DNA from: Acidimicrobiia bacterium
GTDB taxonomy: Bacteria > Actinomycetota > Acidimicrobiia > Spongiisociales > UBA5794
Reading direction: 5' to 3'
Length of the DNA: 12,674 bases
Assembly: GCA_013695075.1 (NCBI GenBank)
Contig: JACDBE010000297.1
Coordinates: 1 to 12,674, forward strand
Below the pieces are notes generated by a model, which saw only the letters and a list, made by a program, of their open reading frames with translations, had not been told where the DNA came from and did no database searches. Below are positions 1 through 5,709 of this stretch, one piece after another. The translations under genes and the position numbers were made by a program. Each line of letters begins with the position of its first letter. The first letter of the stretch is position 1.

Positions 1-17
1 CCTCGGGCGCGCACCGT

Positions 18-38
18 CCCTCCCCCGAAGGGGGAGGG
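18..38. terminator. Perfect 9-bp GC hairpin, probable terminator or intergenic palindrome
   Basis: CCCTCCCCC (18-26) pairs perfectly with GGGGGAGGG (30-38) around a GAA triloop. No U-run follows (the next bases are CAATAGGG), so it is not a classical E. coli-type intrinsic terminator. U-less hairpins are common behind genes in high-GC actinobacteria. It probably closes a transcription unit lying left of the window, but it could also be a dispersed palindromic repeat or a structure in the desulfurase leader. The hairpin is seen directly; its role is inferred. Confidence 0.5.
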
Positions 39-50
39 CAATAGGGCCAA

Positions 51-155
51 GGAGGGGTGGCTGCGGGGTTCTTGTTTCCCGTCCCCGTTGTGTGCGGGAG
101 GGGGGTGGCTGCGGAGCGGCCGGGGGAGGGGAAACAGGCGCCGGAGGGGTGGCAG
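51..155 (+). repeat. Three G-rich GGAGGGG(GG)TGGC boxes 46 bp apart
   Basis: GGAGGGGTGGCTGCGG starts at 51, a version with two extra G starts at 97 (GGAGGGGGGTGGCTGCGG), and GGAGGGGTGGCAG starts at 143. The starts are exactly 46 bp apart, although the sequence between the boxes is not conserved. A weak inverted match joins 71-86 (TTGTTTCCCGTCCCC region) to 122-137 (GGGGGAGGGGAAACAGG region), so the stretch could fold. The G-runs on the coding strand could also form a G-quadruplex. No ORF in this stretch looks real. It is the upstream region of the cysteine desulfurase gene. Confidence 0.45.
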
Positions 156-158
156 ACT
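153..158 (+). promoter_or_regulatory. Possible −10 box for a leaderless desulfurase transcript
   Basis: CAGACT lies exactly 7 nt before the ATG at 166. That spacing would place transcription start at or next to the start codon. The hexamer departs from the TANNNT consensus at its first base, and no convincing −35 is visible. It is supported mainly by similar spacing at other genes in this window. The GGAGGGG at 143-149 sits too far from the ATG (16 nt) to be a good ribosome-binding site. Confidence 0.3.
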
Positions 159-165
159 GGCGCTC

Positions 166-1302
166 ATGATCTACCTCGATCACGCGGCCACCACCCCGCC
201 TCGACCCGAGGTGGCGGCGGCCATGGCTCCCTATCTGGGGGAGGTGTTCGGCAACCCGTCGGGGGTCCATGCCGTGGCCAGGCGCGCCAAGAACGCCGTG
301 GAGGAGGCTCGGGAGCGGGCCGCCGCCGTGCTCGGTGCCGCTCGCCCCCTCGATGTGGTCTTCACCGCCGGAGGCACCGAGGCGGACAACCTGGCGATCG
401 CCGGCGCCGCCCTGGCCCCGGACGGTGGTGGCGGCATCGTCACCACCGCCGTCGAGCACGAGGCGGTGCTGGCGGCTGCAGCCTTTGCCGGGCGGATGGG
501 CCGGGCGGTGACCGTGGTCGGGGTGGGAGCCACCGGCGTGGTCGACCCCGCTGACTTCTCCGAGGCGATTTCGCCCGGTGTCGCCGTGGCATCGGTGATG
601 GCCGCCAACAACGAGACCGGGGCGCGCCAGCCGGTGCGCAAGATTGCAGAGGCGGTGCGGGCTGCCTCCCCGCACACCCTGGTACACACCGACGCCGTGC
701 AGGCCTTCTGCTCTGACCCGGTCACCGTCGCTGAGACCGGGGCCGACATGATCACTCTTGCCGGCCACAAGTTCGGCGGCCCCAAGGGGGTGGGGCTCGT
801 GGTGGTGCCGGATGGCGTCTCGCTGGAGCCCGTGGTCCATGGCGGCGGCCAGGAGCTGGGGCGCCGTTCGGGGACGCTCAACGTGGCCGGGATCGTGGGG
901 ATGGTGGCCGCCATGGAAGCCGCCGCCGCCGACCGAGAAGGGTTCCGCACCCGGGTGGGTACGGCTCGTCGTCGGTTCGAGGAACGGCTGCGGGACCGGG
1001 TGCCTGACGTGGTGTTCACGGTGGCCGCTGAGGACCGCCTCCCCCAGATCAGCCACCTGCGGGTCCCCGGGGTAACGGCGGAGACCCTGCTGGTGAGACT
1101 CGATCGGGCCGGTATCGCCGCATCGGCAGGATCGGCGTGCTCTTCGGGGGCGACCCGGGTGTCCCACGTCCTGGAGGCGATGGGGATGGCGCGTGGTGAC
1201 GCCGCCGAGTGCGTCCGGTTCAGCTTCGGCTGGCCCCACCGTGCCGAGGACGGCACCGCCGCCGCCGACGCGGTGGCGGCGGTGATCGGGGTGCTGCGGT
1301 GA
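166..1302 (+). CDS. iscS: Cysteine desulfurase (NifS/IscS family), sulfur donor for MnmA
   Basis: This is a PLP-dependent enzyme that takes sulfur from L-cysteine, giving alanine and an enzyme-bound persulfide. The 378-residue product has the full family signature: N-terminal YLDHAATTP (3-11), GGTEADN (69-75), the cofactor-stacking His98, Asp176 and Gln179 (HTDAVQ), and the PLP lysine in AGHKFGGPKG (Lys202). RSGTLN follows at 234-239, and the persulfide-carrying Cys325 sits in SACSSG. The short catalytic loop and length fit group I desulfurases (NifS/IscS/YrvO). The ATG at 166 starts directly at the conserved N-terminus, so the longer upstream reading frame is not used. The gene overlaps mnmA by 4 bp (GTGA). 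This resembles B. subtilis yrvO-mnmA and actinobacterial iscS-mnmA, which suggests direct sulfur hand-over to MnmA; a broader Fe-S role is possible. The symbol is by family, not proven orthology. Confidence 0.95.
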   Translation: MIYLDHAATTPPRPEVAAAMAPYLGEVFGNPSGVHAVARRAKNAVEEARERAAAVLGAARPLDVVFTAGGTEADNLAIAGAALAPDGGGGIVTTAVEHEAVLAAAAFAGRMGRAVTVVGVGATGVVDPADFSEAISPGVAVASVMAANNETGARQPVRKIAEAVRAASPHTLVHTDAVQAFCSDPVTVAETGADMITLAGHKFGGPKGVGLVVVPDGVSLEPVVHGGGQELGRRSGTLNVAGIVGMVAAMEAAAADREGFRTRVGTARRRFEERLRDRVPDVVFTVAAEDRLPQISHLRVPGVTAETLLVRLDRAGIAASAGSACSSGATRVSHVLEAMGMARGDAAECVRFSFGWPHRAEDGTAAADAVAAVIGVLR

Positions 1303-2399
1303 GGGTGTTGGTGGCCATGTCCGGTGGGGTGGACTCCTCGGTGGCCGCCGCCCTATCGGTGGAGCAGGGTCACGACGTTGTCGGGGTCACCCTCAAGCAA
1401 TGGGAGGGACCGTCGGGGGAGATGCCCACCGCCGGATGCTGTACCGTCGGCGACGCCGAGGACGCCCGACGGGTGGCCGCCCAACTCGACGTGCCCTACT
1501 ACGTGCTCGACTACGTCGACCGGTTCCGCACCGCCGTGGTCGATCCGTTCGCCGACGCCTACGCCCGTGGCGAGACCCCCAACCCGTGCATCGAGTGCAA
1601 CCGTTCGGTGCGCTTTTCGGCGCTGCTCGACCGCACCGAGGCCCTCGGCTGCGACGTGCTCGCCACCGGGCACCACGCCAGGGTGGAGCACACCGGGGGT
1701 CGGTGGACGCTGCGCACCGCCACCGACCCGGACAAAGACCAGTCGTACGTGCTGCACATGCTCGGTCAGGCCGAGCTGGGGCGGATCCGGTTCCCGGTGG
1801 GGCATCTCACCAAGGGGCAGGTGCGGGACAAGGCGGCCCAGCTCGGGTTGCGCACCGCCGCCAAGCCGGACAGCCAGGACCTGTGCTTCGTCGGCAAGCA
1901 GGGATACCGCAGCTTTCTGCGTGACGAGCGTCCCGAGCTGGCCCAGCCGGGGCCGATTGTCGACGGGGACGGGAGGCGGGTGGGGGCGCATCGGGGGACC
2001 ATCGACTTCACCATTGGGCAGCGGCGGGGGATCGGAGTGGCCTCCGCGGACGGTCCCCGCTACGTCACCGCCATCGACCCGGCAACGGCCACGGTGCGCA
2101 TAGGGCGCCGTCACGAGCTGGCCGCCGCCGGTTGCGACGTCGCCGATGTCACCTGGGTGGCCGGCTCGCCGCCATACGCGGACCTGTCCCCGGGCCCAAA
2201 CGGGGAGGTGACGGTGGAAGTAAAGGTGAGCTACCGGGCCCGACCGGTCCCGGGTGTCATCAGCCGTGACGGGGTCGGCTGGCGCCTGCGCTTCGACACC
2301 CCCCAATTCGGGGTGGCTCCGGGGCAGGCCGCCGTGTTCTACCGCGGCGACGACGTGCTCGGCGGGGGGCGCATCAAGTCCACCCACCGCTCCGGCTGA
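1299..2399 (+). CDS. mnmA: tRNA-specific 2-thiouridylase MnmA
   Basis: MnmA adenylates and then thiolates U34 at the wobble position of tRNA-Lys, -Glu and -Gln (s2U34). The 366-residue protein has the ATP-pyrophosphatase P-loop SGGVDSS (8-14), GCC (46-48), NPCIECNRSVRF (95-106), ATGHHARV (122-129), DKDQSYVLH (145-153) and DSQDLCFVG (191-199). TIGQRRGIG (238-246) and a C-terminal β-barrel ending in APGQAAVFY…VLGGG complete it. Cys100 and Cys196 correspond to the paired catalytic cysteines of E. coli MnmA; E. coli Asp99 is replaced here by Cys97, making a C-x2-C motif. The GTG at 1299 overlaps the desulfurase stop and begins exactly at the conserved RVLVAMSGG, so the longer frame upstream is rejected. 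Translational coupling with the desulfurase is likely. No TusA-E relay genes are in the window. Confidence 0.96.
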   Translation: MRVLVAMSGGVDSSVAAALSVEQGHDVVGVTLKQWEGPSGEMPTAGCCTVGDAEDARRVAAQLDVPYYVLDYVDRFRTAVVDPFADAYARGETPNPCIECNRSVRFSALLDRTEALGCDVLATGHHARVEHTGGRWTLRTATDPDKDQSYVLHMLGQAELGRIRFPVGHLTKGQVRDKAAQLGLRTAAKPDSQDLCFVGKQGYRSFLRDERPELAQPGPIVDGDGRRVGAHRGTIDFTIGQRRGIGVASADGPRYVTAIDPATATVRIGRRHELAAAGCDVADVTWVAGSPPYADLSPGPNGEVTVEVKVSYRARPVPGVISRDGVGWRLRFDTPQFGVAPGQAAVFYRGDDVLGGGRIKSTHRSG

Positions 2400-2415
2400 G
2401 CCGTTCGCGGGCACC

Positions 2416-2457
2416 ACTGGCACCACCGCCGGCATGGCACGAGGCATACTGGCACCA
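2416..2457 (+). repeat. 10-bp direct repeat flanking a promoter
   Basis: ACTGGCACCA occurs at 2416-2425 and again at 2448-2457, with starts 32 bp apart (about three helical turns). The core GGCACCA also occurs at 2410-2416. The second copy overlaps the putative −10 box and the first base of the next gene's ATG. It could be a regulator-binding direct repeat or a chance product of this low-complexity GC-rich spacer. Confidence 0.35.
2445..2450 (+). promoter_or_regulatory. Putative −10 box, leaderless start at 2457
   Basis: CATACT ends 6 nt before the ATG at 2457, and there is no Shine-Dalgarno-like sequence in the 57-bp gap after mnmA. The placement fits transcription beginning at the start codon. 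If correct, this gene has its own promoter rather than being only a read-through product of mnmA. No clear −35 is visible. Confidence 0.4.
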
Positions 2458-3332
2458 TGGACAGGGAGCAGGGGCGGCGGGACCTCACCATCCCCTCGGA
2501 GGTTGCCGAGGCGCTGACCGACCGGCTTCATCAGCTGTCGATGCCCGAGGCGGAGCGGGTACTGGAGCGGGCCATCGCTATTCAGTCCGAGTCGGATCTG
2601 GCCTCCCCAGACACCATCGACAGCGACATGCTGGGCCGCATCGCCGCCGAGCTGTCTGTCGATCCGGCCCACCTCCGCCAGGCGCTGGCCGAGGAGCTGC
2701 TCCGGCTCGACACCGGGGAGCCCGGATGGTTGGACCGGCTGCTGGGGCCTGAGGGTGTCGCCGCCCAGGCCATCATCACCGGTGACCCGGCTCGGGTGCG
2801 TGCCGCCATCGACAACTGGCTGGGTACCCACGAGGGGCTGCGCAAACGATCCGAGTCGGTGAGCGGCACCCGCTGGGAGCGCGACCCGGCGCTGCTCACC
2901 ACCGCCCGCATGAAGCTGGGGCTGGCCCAGGGGGCGGGGATGCTGCGAGGCGTCGATGGGGTGACCACCAGCGTCCGCCCGGCCACCGACACCCAGCAGC
3001 TGGTCATGATCGAGGCCGATACCGACAGGCTACGAAGGCGGGGGATCCAGCTGCTCGCCCTGGCCGGCCTCGTCGGCGGGGTGGTGACCGCCACCGGCGC
3101 CGCCGCCGATGGGTTCGGGTGGAGCGACCTCGCCGCCGGCGCCACCGTGGCCGCCATCACCGGCGGAGGGGTGCTGCTCGGCATCAGGATGTGGGTCAAC
3201 CGGATCAAGGAGTCGGTGGGCCGGGCGGTGGACGCCTTCGCCAACCCGGACCTGATCGACTACCCGGGCGGGGTGGTCGGTCTGCTGGGGCGCTTCCTCG
3301 GTGGCGGCGTCGTCTGGAGGCGCAGCCGCTGA
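2457..3332 (+). CDS. Hypothetical protein with N-terminal helical domain and two TM helices
   Basis: I do not recognise a characterised family. The 291-residue protein has a charged, helical N-terminus. Residues about 28-80 (SMPEAERVLERAIAIQ, then LGRIAAELSVDPAHLRQAL) resemble a small helical module seen at the front of many uncharacterised bacterial membrane proteins, with the pattern 'ERAxEIL-RAxxLQ … IAaEvGIdpxxlxxAL'; this is from memory. A middle mixed region (100-190) is followed by two hydrophobic segments, about 197-215 and 225-247, with a Gly/Ala-rich stretch and RRR/RIK charges at their edges. A Gly-rich tail ends in VVWRRSR. The protein is probably anchored in the inner membrane with both termini in the cytoplasm. 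The ATG at 2457 follows a −10-like box, so a leaderless mRNA is likely. It lies 57 bp after mnmA, with no evidence that it takes part in tRNA thiolation. Confidence 0.8.
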   Translation: MDREQGRRDLTIPSEVAEALTDRLHQLSMPEAERVLERAIAIQSESDLASPDTIDSDMLGRIAAELSVDPAHLRQALAEELLRLDTGEPGWLDRLLGPEGVAAQAIITGDPARVRAAIDNWLGTHEGLRKRSESVSGTRWERDPALLTTARMKLGLAQGAGMLRGVDGVTTSVRPATDTQQLVMIEADTDRLRRRGIQLLALAGLVGGVVTATGAAADGFGWSDLAAGATVAAITGGGVLLGIRMWVNRIKESVGRAVDAFANPDLIDYPGGVVGLLGRFLGGGVVWRRSR

Positions 3333-3378
3333 ACGCCGCCCGGGGTATGGAGCGGCTCGATCCGACGCCGGAGCGAGG

Positions 3379-3522
3379 TCAGTCGAAGATTGAGACGCCT
3401 CCGGGGCCGACGGCAAGTCCGACGACGATGAGCACGATGCCCCACAGCAGCTGGCGGCGGGTAAGGGCAACGATGCCAGACACCACCAACACCACGGCGA
3501 GGATCCAGAGGATGAGGTCCAT
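3379..3522 (-). CDS. GPGG-motif small membrane protein (47 aa)
   Basis: A 47-residue, almost entirely hydrophobic protein: MDLILWILAVVLVVSGIVAL, then the polar turn TRRQ, then LLWGIVLIVVGLAVGPGGVSIFD. It predicts two TM helices (about 2-20 and 25-38) joined by a positively charged cytoplasmic turn, with a terminal GPGG motif. I recall that small actinobacterial proteins with this architecture are catalogued as 'GPGG-motif small membrane protein' with no known function. The start is fixed by an excellent Shine-Dalgarno (AAGGAG, 6 nt spacer) before the ATG at 3522, much better than the alternative longer reading frame to 3690. It is antisense to the neighbouring genes, tail-to-tail with the hypothetical gene ending at 3332 and head-to-head with ligA. 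The strong ribosome-binding site among otherwise SD-poor genes argues that it is real. Confidence 0.82.
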   Translation of the reverse strand: MDLILWILAVVLVVSGIVALTRRQLLWGIVLIVVGLAVGPGGVSIFD

Positions 3523-3631
3523 ATCGAGCTCCTTCCATATGCTCCGGCACCGTTCCCTGGGGCTGCGATACCCTCGGGCCTGTGCCGGGATGGTCCTACC
3601 CCTCGCCGCCGCCGACCAAACTGTCACCTCC
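3523..3631. promoter_or_regulatory. Divergent intergenic region, GPGG gene / ligA
   Basis: This 109-bp gap must hold the start signals of two divergent genes. For ligA, TACCCT (3569-3574, in GCGATACCCT) is a TANNNT-type −10 candidate that would give a leader of about 50 nt. CAAACT (3617-3622), 9 nt before the ATG, is an alternative. Neither has a convincing −35. For the minus-strand gene I see its Shine-Dalgarno but no clear −10. Confidence 0.35.
3529..3534 (-). promoter_or_regulatory. Strong Shine-Dalgarno of the GPGG microprotein
   Basis: On the minus strand AAGGAG lies 6 nt upstream of the ATG at 3522, the ideal spacing. It decides the start of this 47-codon gene. It is also the strongest ribosome-binding site I see in the window. 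Confidence 0.75.
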
Positions 3632-5665
3632 ATGACCAGTGACGCCGCCAACGAGATCGAGGCGCTGCGCGCCCAGATCAACCACCACAACTACCGCTAC
3701 CACGTGCTCGACGCCCCGGAGGTGTCCGATGTGGAGTACGACCAGCTGGTCCGCAGGCTCAGTGCTCTCGAGGAGGCTCACCCCGAGCTGATCACTGAGG
3801 ACTCCCCAACGCAACGGGTGGGCGGGCTCGTCGATGGTGCCTTCGCCCCCGTGGTCCACCGCCGGCGCATGTTCTCGCTGGACAACGTGGTCTCGATGGC
3901 CGAACTGGAGGCGTGGCAGGCGCGGCTCGCCCGAGCAATCGGCACCGAGCCGGATGGCTACGTGTGCGAGCTCAAGTTCGACGGCCTGGCGGTGTCGCTG
4001 ACCTACCTCGATGGGAGGTTGGCCGGGGCGGCTACCCGTGGCGACGGGGTCACCGGCGAGGACATCACCGCCAACATCCGTACCATCGATGCCGTGCCGC
4101 TGCGGCTCTACGGCGACCCGCCGGCGGTGATGGAGGTGCGGGGCGAGGTCTACCTGCCGGTGTCCGCTTTCGACGAACTCAACGCCCGCCAGGCTGAGCT
4201 CGGGCTTCGTCCCTACGTCAACCCCCGCAACACGGCGGCGGGATCGGTCCGGCAGAAGGACCCGGCCAAGACGGCGGGCCGCCGGCTGGCCATCTGGGTG
4301 TACCAGGTGGGGCACCTCGAGGGTGGTCCCCAGCTGGGTTCACACGCCGAGGCGCTGGCGTGGCTGGGCGACCTGGGGCTGCGCACCAACCCGGAATCCA
4401 AGCGGCTGACCGACCTCGCCACCGTCGAGGCGTACATCGCAGACGTGGCCGCCCATCGCCACGACCGCGACTACGAGATCGACGGCATCGTGGTCAAGGT
4501 TGACCGGTTCGACCAGCAGGAGCGCGCCGGATTCACCGCCAAGAGCCCGCGCTGGGCGGTGGCGTACAAGCTCCCCCCCGAAGAGAAGACCACCATGCTG
4601 CTGGCCATCGAGGTCAACGTGGGCCGCACCGGGGCGGTGACCCCGTATGCCAGGCTCGACCCGGTGTTCGTCGGCGGGGTGTCGGTGAGCACCGCCACCC
4701 TGCACAACGAGGGCGAGCTGCACCGCAAGGACCTGCGTCAGGGTGACACCGTGGTGGTGCGCCGTGCCGGCGACGTCATCCCCGAGGTGGTGGCGCCGGT
4801 GCTGTCGCTGCGACCCAAGCGGGCCAGGGTGTGGCGGATGCCGGCCCAGTGCCCCTTCTGCGATAACCCCATCGTCACCCCCGAGGGGGAGGCTCGGGCT
4901 CGCTGCACCGGCGGCTACGCCTGCCCCAGCCGGCTCCGGGAGCACCTGTTCCACTTCGCCTCCCGCGGTGCCATGGACATCGAAGGGCTGGGCTACAAGA
5001 CGGTCGATCTTCTCATCAACGAGCAGCTGATCGCCGACCCGGCCGACATCTTCACCATGGATGTCGACCGGTTGCTCGACTTCGACGGTTGGGGGGAGAC
5101 GTCGGTGGGCAAGTTGCGGGCAGCCATCGCCGCCGCCAGGGACCGTCCTGTGGCGCGCCTGCTCACCGCCCTGGGGATCACCCATGTCGGCGGCACCATG
5201 GCCCGGACCCTGGCCGACGCCTTCGGGTCGATGGAGGCGCTGATGACGGCCACCGAGGAAGAGATCGACGCCGTCGAGGGTGTCGGCCCCGAGATAGGCG
5301 CCGCCATCGCCGCATGGACCGCAGACCCGGACAATCGGATGCTGGTGAAGCGGCTCGGCGAGGCCGGGGTGCGGCTGGCGGACGAGCGCCGGGAGTCTCC
5401 GGCCGTCTCCGACGAGCTGGCCGGGCTCACCTTCGTCATTACCGGGACCCTGGCCGGGTTCACCCGCGACGAGGCCACCGCCGCCATCACCGGGCAGGGC
5501 GGCAAGGTCACTGGGTCGGTGTCGAAGAAGACGGCGGCGGTTATCGCCGGCGAGTCGCCCGGTTCCAAGCTGGCCAAGGCGGAGACCCTGGGTGTCCCGG
5601 TGCTCGACGAGGCCGGGCTGAAGCGGTTGTTGACGGAGGGACCCGCCATGCTGGGTTCGCGGTGA
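3632..5665 (+). CDS. ligA: NAD+-dependent DNA ligase LigA
   Basis: LigA is the essential replicative ligase that seals nicks (Okazaki fragments, excision repair) using NAD+. The 677-residue length is normal. Domains in order: an N-terminal Ia NMN-binding region (YRYHVLDAPEVSDVEYDQL, 21-39), the adenylation domain with catalytic Lys115 in CELKFDGLA, EVRGEVYLP (168-176) and YEIDGIVVKVD (281-291), and an OB fold near 320-400. A Cys4 zinc finger (Cys407, 410, 425, 431), helix-hairpin-helix repeats (about 480-565) and a C-terminal BRCT domain (about 594-668, LAGLTFVITGTLAGFTRDEA) follow. The start chosen is the ATG at 3632 (MTSDAANEIEALR), where homologues begin; the open frame upstream is only an extension through non-coding and antisense DNA. 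It follows the desulfurase–mnmA locus, as in other actinobacteria. No Shine-Dalgarno is evident. Confidence 0.97.
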   Translation: MTSDAANEIEALRAQINHHNYRYHVLDAPEVSDVEYDQLVRRLSALEEAHPELITEDSPTQRVGGLVDGAFAPVVHRRRMFSLDNVVSMAELEAWQARLARAIGTEPDGYVCELKFDGLAVSLTYLDGRLAGAATRGDGVTGEDITANIRTIDAVPLRLYGDPPAVMEVRGEVYLPVSAFDELNARQAELGLRPYVNPRNTAAGSVRQKDPAKTAGRRLAIWVYQVGHLEGGPQLGSHAEALAWLGDLGLRTNPESKRLTDLATVEAYIADVAAHRHDRDYEIDGIVVKVDRFDQQERAGFTAKSPRWAVAYKLPPEEKTTMLLAIEVNVGRTGAVTPYARLDPVFVGGVSVSTATLHNEGELHRKDLRQGDTVVVRRAGDVIPEVVAPVLSLRPKRARVWRMPAQCPFCDNPIVTPEGEARARCTGGYACPSRLREHLFHFASRGAMDIEGLGYKTVDLLINEQLIADPADIFTMDVDRLLDFDGWGETSVGKLRAAIAAARDRPVARLLTALGITHVGGTMARTLADAFGSMEALMTATEEEIDAVEGVGPEIGAAIAAWTADPDNRMLVKRLGEAGVRLADERRESPAVSDELAGLTFVITGTLAGFTRDEATAAITGQGGKVTGSVSKKTAAVIAGESPGSKLAKAETLGVPVLDEAGLKRLLTEGPAMLGSR

Positions 5666-5709
5666 TGGCGCACTCGGCGCAGCCGGCAAAGTCCGGCCGG
5701 GCAAAATAG

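Noticed and set aside
1..165. tRNA, riboswitch or T-box in the desulfurase leader
   Set aside because: No cloverleaf, CCA end, T-box sequence or known riboswitch core is recognisable; only the hairpin and G-rich boxes are supported.
57..554. 165-codon plus-strand frame across the leader and start of the desulfurase gene
   Set aside because: It is low-complexity Gly/Arg sequence out of frame with the desulfurase. The 1-165 stretch has no credible gene.
231..1256. 341-codon open frame on the minus strand opposite the cysteine desulfurase
   Set aside because: It is a Ser/Thr/Arg/Ala-rich shadow translation with no motif. The plus-strand gene has all the catalytic residues.
1353..2831. 492-codon open frame on the minus strand opposite mnmA
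   Set aside because: It runs opposite unmistakable MnmA motifs, is Gly/Pro/His-rich, crosses an intergenic gap and has no recognisable domain.
3119..3631. N-terminal extension of ligA by 171 codons
   Set aside because: It would overlap the hypothetical gene and the antisense GPGG gene, and its translation is Arg-rich without homology. LigA homologues begin at the MTSDAANEIEALR region.
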